Positions 24,601 through 35,782 of a stretch of 64,000 nt of DNA are shown piece after piece. The DNA lies in the NCBI RefSeq assembly GCF_037975245.1, contig NC_092569.1, forward strand, positions 10,649,001 to 10,713,000, read 5' to 3'. Numbering within the stretch: position 1 is the stretch's first letter; every line of letters starts with the position of its first letter. This DNA is from Apostichopus japonicus. Taxonomy: Eukaryota; Echinodermata; Holothuroidea; Aspidochirotida; Stichopodidae. The notes below the pieces were generated by a model. It was not told the DNA's origin and searched no databases. It worked only from the letters and a program-made list of their open reading frames with translations. The position numbers and the translations under genes are program-made.

Positions 24601-26115
24601 GACAATTTATTACACTCTGCTTTATATTTTGCAGGTACTTGTAAGAAAATTGACAAGCTGGCGAAAAAGAAAACCTGTGCAGCAGCTGGTGCCTGGGCAA
24701 AGAGTGTAAGCAACCACCTCTACTGGGTTGCAGCATCTACACCTGACGGTGATGGTGATGTGATGTTGGCCAAGTGGCTGTCTGTTGCCAATCACATCCA
24801 AGATGTGCACCAGCATGATAGTGATCTTTTCCCAAGATGTGTGCATGGAGAATTAAATGTACCAGGAAGAAAGAAGAAGTGGCTGCAACCTAGTAAGTGG
24901 TTCTAGGTGTAGGTGTAACTATTATAACATGGGTGGATGTCCATCTCTCTTCTTGATAATCTTACGTTGAGAAATTGGAAGGTTATACATATACAATAAA
25001 TGCAAAATGGTGTCCACGACAACACTAAAAATCTATCCCTTTTTTTTGAACAGGCACCGAAGTTTGTGAGAAAATGGTACAGGTGATAACTGCTAAGTGT
25101 TTGCAGAAAGACGTTATGCAGTTGTCATCTGCATATCAAACTTCAAACGTTGAAAGCTTTCACAGTGTAGTTATACACTTTGCCCCGAAGAATACCCACT
25201 ACAGCTACCATGGAATGATCAGCAGGTAAACATTGTACCACTTTTATCAATTCTAGGCATCAAGGTTTAACTCATGTAGACATTGCACTTACCAGCTGCA
25301 TAGCCTTAACACCCATTAAGAATTTTAAAATATTTGGAAACAGATGGATGTCTTTTATTAGTAACATCATCAATATTTAATTTTCAAAATGGTTCATACC
25401 TATCACTTTCCTAAGTCCACTTTATAAACATGATCTCTGGTAAAAGCAATGCTACTCCCAGTCTTACATTTACTGTGAAACCAGCAGAAATGTTTGAAAG
25501 TGAAGATAAGGGGTTGACAATTATCAGTGTATTCTCCACAAGTAATAATATTTATACCCAGGGAAATACTTCAGCAAAACAATGAGCAGGGGTGTTTAGA
25601 CACCTGCCATTTAATCATACTCAATTCTTATGATTCACATGTTAGTCTTTAATTTTGATTTCAGACTACAGCTTGCTGCTCTCCATTTTAATGAAAATTC
25701 AAGCAGATCACAAGCCACCACAAATGAGGGAAAAGAAAGGTTTGCCATGAGGTTCCCAAAGTTTAAGAAAGGCCAAGCCACTGTTTCCAAGGTCCTTACC
25801 GATGCAACTTATGGTAAATATTTTTTCCTGCAACTACAGCCTCTTGCAGTGAAATGCAACTTTCATAAGTTATGTAAAGGCAAATTTTTCCATTAAGTCA
25901 CAGTGTTACTTTTTCCCCTTGAATAAATATTCTTTTTTATTGGGGTTGCAGGTTATGTAGAGAAACTGACATCAACTCTACTTCAGTTGTGTAAGGCTGG
26001 AAGAAGCACTATAGGAGACCTTGAGGAAGCTTCTGCCCCACCACCACTGGCAAGCTCTTATGTCCATCCAGACAAAGAGGAGGCTGTCCAGCAACACAAG
26101 AGCAGATATAACTAG
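18889..26115 (+). CDS. THAP-domain Kolobok transposase, copy 1 (10 exons, 821 aa predicted)
   Basis: Predicted to bind the transposon ends and catalyse cut-and-paste transposition in the nucleus. Exons: 18889-19362, 21035-21184, 21781-21871, 22479-22764, 23484-24018, 24157-24343, 24635-24892, 25054-25225, 25665-25813, 25952-26115. All introns are GT-AG and the phases (0,0,1,2,0,1,1,2,1) join into one frame of 2466 nt. Residues 1-93 form a THAP zinc finger: C5, C10, C54, H57, W33 and the closing AVPTLF box. Residues ~245-333 are a Pro/Ser/Thr-rich linker with KPATP repeats. CxxC pairs (CSAC, CKEC) follow in exon 5. The catalytic region has GDGR (D480), TDRH (D547), DVWH (568-571) and SNVES (E694), a plausible DDE triad. 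The start has A at -3 and G at +4. Exons 1-2 are joined by intron phase only, so that splice is least certain. All exons are intact. Confidence 0.85.
19929..20191. mobile_element. MITE-like element nested in transposase intron 1, copy 1
   Basis: 263 bp flanked by a 9-bp direct repeat TATAAAATT (19920-19928 and 20192-20200). Near-terminal inverted repeats GTGGCTATTCTTATGACT (19933-19950) and the complement of GTGGCTATTCTTACGACT (20170-20187) match at 17 of 18 bases. No coding capacity. The 8-9 bp duplication suggests a hAT- or P-type non-autonomous element, but the outermost 4 bp do not pair, so the family is uncertain. Confidence 0.65.
20054..20088 (+). repeat. Short degenerate TTAGGG-like tract
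   Basis: About six degenerate telomere-like hexamers (GGTTAGGG, GAGGGTTAGAG, TTAGGGTT) inside the nested MITE-like element. The G-rich strand is the + strand, opposite to all the large arrays. Probably chance or an old capture. Confidence 0.5.
20867..20902 (+). CDS. Possible alternative terminal exon (THAP-only isoform), copy 1
   Basis: A strong pyrimidine tract and CAG acceptor end at 20866. Splicing from exon 1 (phase 0) would add eleven codons and then TAG at 20900, giving a ~169-aa protein with the THAP finger and no catalytic domain. Retention of intron 1 would give a similar 167-aa THAP-only product. This resembles the repressor-type truncated products known for P elements, but no transcript evidence is available. 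Confidence 0.3.
   Translation, partial: NNVARMRQWEF
21558..21662. repeat. AT microsatellite duplicated in transposase intron 2, copy 1
   Basis: Two AT-dinucleotide tracts, each followed by TTGTTTTATTGT and separated by TTTCATACAA, apparently from a local duplication. This is the main length difference between transposon copies: about 20 bp longer here than in copy 2. Confidence 0.9.
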
Positions 26116-26976
26116 TATACAGCTCTACTAATCTAGCCATCTATCCGTCCGTCCATCTGCCATGTTACTATACCACCATACTTGAACAGATTCACTTGAA
26201 CATTATATATATTTTCAAAAATAAGAAAAACTGATTGTATTGTATGATCATGAAAGTTGAGCACTATGATTGACCAATGGTACAAAAGGGGGGGGGGGGG
26301 GATGTGGGTTATATGAAAGGTTAAATAGTGATCACTTTCACCCATTTTTTTAAAATGCTCAAATGCTGCTTCTACAAATTATATTTAAGTTAATCAGTAC
26401 TATCGCTTGCCAATGGTACATACTGTATGGGACCCATGTGAAGTTTGTTACACATTTTTTTATATGAAGTGAAATTTATTATGGGGGCAAAATGTTTTCA
26501 TCTAGCCTGAACATTGCAGGGATAATGTATGGGCCACCCTCCTTGTTCATTAGGGGACATATCCTCTTCCCCATTCTCCTCACCCTGACCCCTCATTTAA
26601 GTCTGTTTTTATGTCAAATGAATATTTGAAGTATTTTTTAATCTTGTAGTTGTTATGTTATGTAAGTCTTTCTTTAGCTCTAATTTTCCTTGTTTTAAGC
26701 TACAGCTACTTCTTGAGAACTTCTTCAACTTCTTGAAGTAATTGAAAACCGAGGCTTCACACAAGCACATGCATATTCACACACTGCCACATTAAGCACT
26801 CATTTATTCCTCATTGTTTTGTGAAATTAAAAATAGTTATAAATATTTGTAAACAATCACAACTTCCAAGTTCATACTTTCTTTTGTCACTGATTTTTTT
26901 TTTCTTGCTTTCTTTAATGTTAGAAAACCATACAAAATCAGCACTTTAAAGTAGATGACCAATGAAGATTTTCATT

Positions 26977-26982
26977 AATAAA
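26977..26982 (+). terminator. Polyadenylation signal for transposase gene, copy 1
   Basis: AATAAA about 860 bp after the transposase stop codon, and only 33 bp before the opposing gene's AATAAA. The intervening sequence 26116-26976 (putative 3' UTR) shows a poly-G run near 26288 and no gene. Earlier signals could be used instead. Confidence 0.5.
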
Positions 26983-27014
26983 AGAGACACACCTTCTCTT
27001 GATTTACCGTTATG

Positions 27015-27020
27015 TTTATT
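27015..27020 (-). terminator. Polyadenylation signal for ballast-like gene, copy 1
   Basis: AATAAA on the - strand, about 15 bp beyond the stop codon of the - strand gene. Together with the + strand signal at 26977 it marks a compact convergent 3' end. Confidence 0.6.
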
Positions 27021-27034
27021 TACTACACACAAAT

Positions 27035-29277
27035 TTACAGTCGAGGCAATCTAAAACCTTCATAGTTGTCTGATGGAAAAGTGTCTCTAATTTTTAATAC
27101 GGCACATGCTGGGAGGATCACCCTGACATCTTTTCCCAAAAACTGCCAACAAAACCTCACTAGTTGTCGATACGCCACGTGTCGATACTTCCTACAGATA
27201 CAAAAGAAAGGAAAAGAAGAGAGAGAAAAAGCTTGTTCAGTACCAATACTTGCAAGCTGTGTATTGAAAACATACATTAGTTCTGTTTGAATTGTAATCT
27301 AATGCTAGTTACAATGTTTAAATGCCAAATGGAGGAACACTTTAAGCATGACATTGAGTGCTGGCCACCCAGATGAATTAAAGTCCATGAGTTGTACCTC
27401 TCTTCAATGATCAATAATGACAAGTGCTGCCCATTCCATTTTATTTATTGTACATTTCAGCATAAAACTGGTGCCGTGTAGTTAAAGGCTTCTAAAATTA
27501 TAATAACATTAAATTTCTATGGCAATTCGTGTAAGCAATGCAAGTTTTTCATAAATCTTACTCATGTAAACTGCTCTCTCTTGCATTTTCTCCATACTGT
27601 TGGCGGTAAGCAAAATATGCTGTCCTTAATCCCCACCTGTCAAGACAGACAGCATGAAATCCAGGATGTGTTGTGATGCATCCTACACCTTCTTCTTCCA
27701 TAACAACTTTCACCTGATCAATTTCAGTGCAGCATCTGCATTCCCTCGCAGTTGTCATTATGGCACAATGACCACAGGTACACCTTTATGTGAAAGAAGA
27801 TTGAAGTAGTAGTAGTAAACCACAAGAAAGACCACTGTATATAGAGTAATAAATTAGTGAACGACAATGCTGAGGCAGTTAGAAACTTCAACAGGGCCCT
27901 AGCTGTCTATCATGTATTTCATGAACCACTGCAAGAAAGCCCAAGTGCAACCCACCAAATTTCAGAATGTAAGAGATCTTTGATTAAAAAAAAACGCCTG
28001 TAACTGACAGAATGCACTGTTCAATATTACTGAAAGTTTATACTGCCCAAATCATCCTTGTTTATTTCTCTAAGACACTACCCCAAGATTAGATAAACAG
28101 GAAGAACAGACCACATGTATTCGCTTGGTCAGCTAATTGAAGCCACACTCTGATGACCAGGAGAAAATAAAAGAGTGGTCTGATTAGTGATTATGTGTTA
28201 GTACCATGGTCGATTGGAGCAGTTAATCGTACAAAATCTATGTTAATGGAATAAGCAGGCTCATATTGGCTTGACCATAAACAAATACTCATTCCGATAT
28301 CATTCCAACAACTTGTGCCTTTCAAGACATGCATTAAAAACTGAAAATAACTTAATAATGTCCTTTCAAAATAAGGCACAGACTTTTTCTTAGAGCAACA
28401 GCTATTCTACTGCACTGTAGTACTGTGATGGATTCAAGCCTAGGTTCTGTTCACCCTCAATGTTGCATACAGATACAGTTTCATTATCATGAGTAAAATT
28501 GATGGGCAAACAAACAGGGAAAACAATAATTTCCTTCATTTATCTATTTACCAATTAACCACAGATTGAACAGACCTTTAAGTGACTGAATCACAGTACC
28601 CTAAGCCACTGATGTAGGCCTTGGTCATAGAATATAATTCATATTGTCACTGACCTAAGCCAGCTAAACTAACGTTAGGCATAACTATGTTAGGCCTTGG
28701 CAGCCACAGGCTTGCCTAATTCCTGCTTGATCACTTACACGATTGAGTGAACAACCTTCGATTGAGTCCAAATTAGCCTAGGCTACATGCCTACGAAAAC
28801 TTTCGCTTTCTATAATAAGTATGTACAACTACAACGTACACTGGCCCAAATAGGCATCGCGCTTAGGGTCGATATGATGAAGCATTCTGGCGGCGTTCGA
28901 TTACTAAGTATAATCTTATCAGAAGGCAAACAATGATATTGACACTGTGATAAAGGACACTTAATTTCCCAAATATTTACTGGTGAATGGGGTGAATGTT
29001 CGACTAACTCACGTATCCTTCATTATTTGAGTACGTACCAGTCCAAATTCCTTTGGCGATTACCTTCATCGCCTTGTACATCTCCTCCTCCAGCACGGCC
29101 CTCGCCATCGTTCTCGTCACCGGAATCATCCGTTTCTGGCTCGTACATGTAAGGCTGGATATCTCCGCCGCCAGGTAAATATTGTTGATCGGCGATATTC
29201 TCACCATCATTCTCGCTACTTTCGTCAGTATCTGAGCTCTCTACTTCGATACTGAGAGGAAAATATGGCACTGTCAT
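27035..29277 (-). CDS. P2X7 ballast-domain-like protein carried by Kolobok, copy 1 (3 exons, ~205 aa)
   Basis: Exons on the - strand: 29277-29039, 27783-27562, 27191-27035. GT-AG introns, both phase 2, join into one frame of 618 nt. Residues 1-80 are acidic and Gly-rich, with a YMYEPE motif. Residues 81-205 are cysteine-rich: CTCGHC (81-86), ECRCC (94-98), CITTHPGF (115-122), VCL (125-127), YRHVAYRQ (156-163), RVILPACAV (177-185), IRDTFP (188-193), YEGF (197-200). Known: this order (CIT, RH-AYR, LPSC, IR-FP, Y-GF) matches the zinc-binding cytoplasmic ballast domain of vertebrate P2X7 receptors; stand-alone relatives labelled P2X7-like occur in invertebrates. No channel or membrane segments here. 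Its role in transposition is unknown. The upstream in-frame ATG at 29355 (231 aa) has a poorer start context, so 29277 is preferred. The promoter presumably lies between the start and the right terminal repeat. Confidence 0.8.
27784..29038 (-). other. Long intron of the ballast-like gene, copy 1
   Basis: 1255 bp between exon 1 (donor GTACGT) and exon 2 (acceptor ATAAAG) of the - strand gene. AT-rich with several AGGCCT/TAGGCC words. No further exon, nested element or RNA gene recognised; short open frames here look like chance. Confidence 0.6.
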
Positions 29278-29542
29278 GTTTGTTTTCGGTAAAGATGTCT
29301 GGTAATAGCGTGAATTCGTCCAGTAAAATATACTGCGCAGAAGTGACAACTTCATCGACGTTCTGCGCTACAATACCGTACGTCATCAAAAATGAATACG
29401 AAATTAGCTGGCATTCGATGGCCTGATATGAGCGGTTATATTTCACCAATTTTGAATCTGAAGGATTTTTCTGTCGAAAACCATCGAAGTCGATTTGGGA
29501 TAATTGTTGTACGTTATAAAGAGTTCAGTAGAGTTTCGTTTT

Positions 29543-29558
29543 CCGTGTCACATGTCCT
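29543..29558 (-). repeat. Right terminal inverted repeat, Kolobok copy 1
   Basis: CCGTGTCACATGTCCT, the exact complement of the left end, followed by TTAA. Confidence 0.95.
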
Positions 29559-30753
29559 TTAACTAATTTCTTGACAAAAATTATACCAAATGATATTTGC
29601 GAGAAACCGAAACAGCCAGGGCGGTCAAGTTAAACCAAAATATAGAAAACACAAGAACTGTCTTCATAAATTCGCACAGGGAAGGCTATATGTAATAGAG
29701 GGCGCAATATCACATTTGTAACCAAAATAAATACCCGCAGGCCCCATTGTAAAATGTATAAAATCTAGTCTGTCGAAGAGCTGTATCGGGGTCGGGGTTG
29801 AGGAAACCTCGGTATATATGCATTTTTTTTACTGTAGTTATTGTGGCATATTTATCATAGAGCTCGTTGTACCTGGTATGTATGTTCTCTCGTCACAAAA
29901 CAAATAGAAAACAGCTTTTTGACAGATTTTGATTCAATTTATTTATTTATTTCTTACTAAAGTAGTAAAATCCACTAACATTGTAGACTATGATATAGAC
30001 TAAACATGTTTTTTCTCAACCAAACGAATGTTATAACGTGGAAAATTATGAAAGGTTTCAAGTTACTCTTAACATTTCTCATCTACTGATTTGAACAGTT
30101 TATACGTACATTAAAAAAAAAAAAAAATGGTCGAATCGAATGCATTTATTTTTTGCTGATTAACCTCTGCTTCGCAGAAAAATCTAGTTGCAGGGCGCGA
30201 TCCAAAGTAGGTGTGTAACCCCCTTTTTTGTACCCCCCCCCCCGAAAATTTAAAATTGCTTATAGGCTTATATACTAACACAACCTTGTGTATAGACCTT
30301 TTCATAGACCTAACTTATAACCTAATATGCCCCAGACTACAACATTTCACACATCCCCTAGCTGAGGGGGTGGCTAGAAGAACCCCATTTCCATATACCC
30401 TTCCTTTTATAATCTTCTTGTAAAATTTGGTTCGATTAATACTCGCTAGGTTTGTTAAAATTGCCGACCAAATGCAAAATACTATTTGAAAGAAAGAGAG
30501 TAGAGAGCAAACGCCTTGTTGAAACGCCCATGAATACATGGCACTGCCGTGTAACAGGTTTTTAGGGGCACTGTCTAACATCTGTGTTAATATGCGGCTC
30601 TGTTTGTGTGAGTCTAAAGCTGCATTTTGCGTTAGAAATTACATTTTTTTTTTACTTTCGAAATTGGCTTCGGAATCCAATGCTATATTTTCATCGCACT
30701 GGGAGGGAGAACTTCGGGGTCCAATGTGCAGCTCATACTTTGAGGGACCTAAT

Positions 30754-30846
<93 letters not shown>

Positions 30847-31649
30847 ATATTTATATAGTAAACAAGGAAAACTTTGACAATATTATAAGCGCACATTTTC
30901 AGTTATTCAGTGTTGTTTGAAAAATGGTGAATGTGCCATCGGGCCTTTAACCTGTTACCTATCAGTATCTGTCAGTGTGATGTCTATAGCATATATTCTA
31001 ACTATATTTCAAAGTGCGTTGCTATTTACGATTGTACTTTTAATAACACAATTTAGGGCCTGTTATTTTAAGGACGCACAGCGATCACTATATTTCTATA
31101 TATAACTCAATTGAGAGAGATATATGTATATTTATGTCTCCAATTTAAGTGCGCCCTGCGTCACAGGTATGGACTCCCCAGTTTTGATTGAGGTTGGGAA
31201 ATTAATAGCGGAAACGACCAATCAAATTGTTCACTTCGATAAACGTCATTGCTCACATGACCGCGTATTTATGCTATACGGTACCTCTTAACAGTATAAC
31301 ATTGCTTGGTTACTATATATTTAAAAAATAATTAGCGGCGTGACTATCAATGGGAGACTGAAAGTTGGTTTTTGTTGGGTTCGGTGGGGATGGGGGAGGG
31401 GGTCGGGAGGAGAGGGATGGGAAGTGAAAGTTGTACAGATTTTGCGGATTACTGTGAAACAGCCTAGTGTTTCTTTGCTTAGCTTAAAATCTGCTAATAT
31501 TATGAAGCTTTAGTTACATCCGTCGAAAAGTTACACTCTGTTGAAATCAGGGAGTTGTTTAGGATTGAAACGTTGCACTGCTTTACGGCTCTACATTACT
31601 GTATCAAATATACAATGTCCATATACATTGTACGCTGTAGTAGTGCATT
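29559..31649 (+). repeat. Satellite unit body 7, right part, resuming after Kolobok copy 1
   Basis: Starts at TTAACTAATTTCTTG, i.e. TTAA site 2 of the unit (about 619 bp into a normal body), and runs to the telomeric junction at 31650. It carries the common AATTTAGGG variant, unlike unit 6 on the other side of the transposon, confirming that the two flanks derive from different units. Confidence 0.93.
30756..30846. repeat. (TA)n(TG)n microsatellite, unit 7
   Basis: Compound TA/TG tract at the conserved unit position. Confidence 0.95.
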
Positions 31650-32279
31650 CCTAACCCTAACCCTAACCCTAACCCTAACCCTAACCCTAACCCTAACCCT
31701 AACCCTAACCCTAACCCTAACCCTAACCCTAACCCTAACCCTAACCCTAACCCTAACCCTAACCCTAACCCTAACCCTAACCCTAACCCTAACCCTAACC
31801 CTAACCCTAACCCTAACCCTAACCCTAACCCTAACCCTAACCCTAACCCTAACCCTAACCCTAACCCTAACCCTAACCCTAACCCTAACCCTAACCCTAA
31901 CCCTAACCCTAACCCTAACCCTAACCCTAACCCTAACCCTAACCCTAACCCTAACCCTAACCCTAACCCTAACCCTAACCCTAACCCTAACCCTAACCCT
32001 AACCCTAACCCTAACCCTAACCCTAACCCTAACCCTAACCCTAACCCTAACCCTAACCCTAACCCTAACCCTAACCCTAACCCTAACCCTAACCCTAACC
32101 CTAACCCTAACCCTAACCCTAACCCTAACCCTAACCCTAACCCTAACCCTAACCCTAACCCTAACCCTAACCCTAACCCTAACCCTAACCCTAACCCTAA
32201 CCCTAACCCTAACCCTAACCCTAACCCTAACCCTAACCCTAACCCTAACCCTAACCCTAACCCTAACCCTATCCCTAAC
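31650..32279 (-). repeat. Interstitial telomeric array 6, 105 repeats
   Basis: 630 bp of CCCTAA with the CCCTAT marker near the right edge. Confidence 0.98.
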
Positions 32280-34087
32280 AGTTGTAGAAACATAAATTCG
32301 AATGTATACTTTATTATTAGTAATGTTAACGCATAAAGCACGAGCGCTGAAAGCTCGTGCCTGTATTACATTCCATTGAACAAAGATTTCGTGCTGCAGG
32401 AGGGGGGAGGGGGTCTGTAATACTAACTGCGCCAAATGTAACAAAACAACTTCATCTGTTTAGTTTTTGGAAGATATGATAAAAAAAAAAAAATGAGGAA
32501 TTGTCGAATTACGATAGTTCTTGCGATTCCTGCTAATGGAAAGCATCTTCTTAGAATAAAAGACTATCAATAATTACTCCATAATTAACTTTAAATTTGG
32601 TGAAGAGATTTGGAGGGTGCATTAACTGTGATCTTCAACAAGGTTGGGCGTGAACAATACTCGTTGAGTTTCGTAAACTGTCTGGAAACTGACGACTAAA
32701 AACATTACGAAATGAGGCTCCACTCTAGAAACGGTCCACATCATTTCTTTACTTTTATTTGTGAGAATCCTCCTTTAAATGCCCCCACCCCCCCCCCCCC
32801 CCCAAATCGACGGTGTTTACATTAGTACCAATTTGGTGTAAAAACAATTAGAATGAATTGTGCGTTGCAAGTATCATTATAAAGCTATAATGTTAACTAA
32901 TTTCTTGACAAAAATTATACCAAATGATATTTGCGAGAAACCGAAACAGCCAGGGCGGTCAAGTTAAACCAAAATATAGAAAACACAAGAACTGTCTTCA
33001 TAAATTCGCACAGGGAAGGCTATATGTAATAGAGGGCGCAATATCACATTTGTAACCAAAATAAATACCCGCAGGCCCCATTGTAAAATGTATAAAATCT
33101 AGTCTGTCGAAGAGCTGTATCGGGGTCGGGGTTGAGGAAACCTCGGTATATATGCATTTTTTTTACTGTAGTTATTGTGGCATATTTATCATAGAGCTCG
33201 TTGTACCTGGTATGTATGTTCTCTCGTCACAAAACAAATAGAAAACAGCTTTTTGACAGATTTTGATTCAATTTATTTATTTATTTCTTACTAAAGTAGT
33301 AAAATCCACTAACATTGTAGACTATGATATAGACTAAACATGTTTTTTCTCAACCAAACGAATGTTATAACGTGGAAAATTATGAAAGGTTTCAAGTTAC
33401 TCTTAACATTTCTCATCTACTGATTTGAACAGTTTATACGTACATTAAAAAAAAAAAAAAATGGTCGAATCGAATGCATTTATTTTTTGCTGATTAACCT
33501 CTGCTTCGCAGAAAAATCTAGTTGCAGGGCGCGATCCAAAGTAGGTGTGTAACCCCCTTTTTTGTACCCCCCCCCCCGAAAATTTAAAATTGCTTATAGG
33601 CTTATATACTAACACAACCTTGTGTATAGACCTTTTCATAGACCTAACTTATAACCTAATATGCCCCAGACTACAACATTTCACACATCCCCTAGCTGAG
33701 GGGGTGGCTAGAAGAACCCCATTTCCATATACCCTTCCTTTTATAATCTTCTTGTAAAATTTGGTTCGATTAATACTCGCTAGGTTTGTTAAAATTGCCG
33801 ACCAAATGCAAAATACTATTTGAAAGAAAGAGAGTAGAGAGCAAACGCCTTGTTGAAACGCCCATGAATACATGGCACTGCCGTGTAACAGGTTTTTAGG
33901 GGCACTGTCTAACATCTGTGTTAATATGCGGCTCTGTTTGTGTGAGTCTAAAGCTGCATTTTGCGTTAGAAATTACATTTTTTTTTTACTTTCGAAATTG
34001 GCTTCGGAATCCAATGCTATATTTTCATCGCACTGGGAGGGAGAACTTCGGGGTCCAATGTGCAGCTCATACTTTGAGGGACCTAAT

Positions 34088-34176
<89 letters not shown>

Positions 34177-34979
34177 ATATTTATATAGTAAACAAGGAAA
34201 ACTTTGACAATATTATAAGCGCACATTTTCAGTTATTCAGTGTTGTTTGAAAAATGGTGAATGTGCCATCGGGCCTTTAACCTGTTACCTATCAGTATCT
34301 GTCAGTGTGATGTCTATAGCATATATTCTAACTATATTTCAAAGTGCGTTGCTATTTACGATTGTACTTTTAATAACACAATTTAGGGCCTGTTATTTTA
34401 AGGACGCACAGCGATCACTATATTTCTATATATAACTCAATTGAGAGAGATATATGTATATTTATGTCTCCAATTTAAGTGCGCCCTGCGTCACAGGTAT
34501 GGACTCCCCAGTTTTGATTGAGGTTGGGAAATTAATAGCGGAAACGACCAATCAAATTGTTCACTTCGATAAACGTCATTGCTCACATGACCGCGTATTT
34601 ATGCTATACGGTACCTCTTAACAGTATAACATTGCTTGGTTACTATATATTTAAAAAATAATTAGCGGCGTGACTATCAATGGGAGACTGAAAGTTGGTT
34701 TTTGTTGGGTTCGGTGGGGATGGGGGAGGGGGTCGGGAGGAGAGGGATGGGAAGTGAAAGTTGTACAGATTTTGCGGATTACTGTGAAACAGCCTAGTGT
34801 TTCTTTGCTTAGCTTAAAATCTGCTAATATTATGAAGCTTTAGTTACATCCGTCGAAAAGTTACACTCTGTTGAAATCAGGGAGTTGTTTAGGATTGAAA
34901 CGTTGCACTGCTTTACGGCTCTACATTACTGTATCAAATATACAATGTCCATATACATTGTACGCTGTAGTAGTGCATT
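32280..34979 (+). repeat. Satellite unit body 8 (complete, 2700 bp)
   Basis: Longest intact body, owing to a long poly-C near 32787 and a long microsatellite. Hairpin at 32338-32360. Common variants throughout. No gene found. Confidence 0.95.
34090..34176. repeat. (TA)n(TG)n microsatellite, unit 8
   Basis: Compound TA/TG tract at the conserved unit position. Confidence 0.95.
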
Positions 34980-35782
34980 CCTAACCCTAACCCTAACCCT
35001 AACCCTAACCCTAACCCTAACCCTAACCCTAACCCTAACCCTAACCCTAACCCTAACCCTAACCCTAACCCTAACCCTAACCCTAACCCTAACCCTAACC
35101 CTAACCCTAACCCTAACCCTAACCCTAACCCTAACCCTAACCCTAACCCTAACCCTAACCCTAACCCTAACCCTAACCCTAACCCTAACCCTAACCCTAA
35201 CCCTAACCCTAACCCTAACCCTAACCCTAACCCTAACCCTAACCCTAACCCTAACCCTAACCCTAACCCTAACCCTAACCCTAACCCTAACCCTAACCCT
35301 AACCCTAACCCTAACCCTAACCCTAACCCTAACCCTAACCCTAACCCTAACCCTAACCCTAACCCTAACCCTAACCCTAACCCTAACCCTAACCCTAACC
35401 CTAACCCTAACCCTAACCCTAACCCTAACCCTAACCCTAACCCTAACCCTAACCCTAACCCTAACCCTAACCCTAACCCTAACCCTAACCCTAACCCTAA
35501 CCCTAACCCTAACCCTAACCCTAACCCTAACCCTAACCCTAACCCTAACCCTAACCCTAACCCTAACCCTAACCCTAACCCTAACCCTAACCCTAACCCT
35601 AACCCTAACCCTAACCCTAACCCTAACCCTAACCCTAACCCTAACCCTAACCCTAACCCTAACCCTAACCCTAACCCTAACCCTAACCCTAACCCTAACC
35701 CTAACCTTACCCTAACCCTAACCCTAACCCTAACCCTAACCCTAACCCTAACCCTAACCCTAACCCTAACCCTAACCCTAAC
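34980..35782 (-). repeat. Interstitial telomeric array 7, ~134 repeats
   Basis: 803 bp of CCCTAA. A CCTTACCC irregularity near 35704-35711 shifts the hexamer phase by one. The right edge lacks CCCTAT and is followed by the ATCATTAG variant, as for arrays 4 and 9. Confidence 0.98.

Larger units (their letters stand above)
18457..29558 (+). mobile_element. Kolobok-superfamily DNA transposon, copy 1 (11102 bp)
   Basis: Seen: perfect 16-bp terminal inverted repeats (AGGACATGTGACACGG at 18457-18472, its complement at 29543-29558), TTAA on both sides (18453-18456 and 29559-29562), and an internal gene for a THAP-domain protein with a DDE-like C-terminal region. Known: Kolobok elements have TTAA target duplications and THAP-containing transposases; related Xenopus T2 elements begin TTAAAGG, as here. 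A second gene on the - strand encodes a P2X7-ballast-like protein. Length is well above a minimal cut-and-paste element because of long introns and the second gene. Oddity: the left flank is satellite TTAA site 1 and the right flank is TTAA site 2 of the unit, so the copy is not a simple insertion. A piggyBac assignment (also TTAA) fits less well because of the THAP domain. Confidence 0.9.

Noticed and set aside
28191-28379. 62-aa minus-strand frame within the long intron of the ballast-like gene
   Set aside because: No splice sites joining it in frame to the neighbouring exons and no recognisable domain.
27035-29277. A true P2X receptor gene
   Set aside because: No transmembrane segments or extracellular channel domain are present, only the cytoplasmic ballast-like region, and the gene lies within transposon ends.
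18457-29558. piggyBac element, because of the TTAA target
   Set aside because: The encoded protein has an N-terminal THAP finger and GDGR/TDRH/DVWH motifs and lacks a recognisable piggyBac catalytic core. Kolobok also uses TTAA and has THAP, so it fits better.
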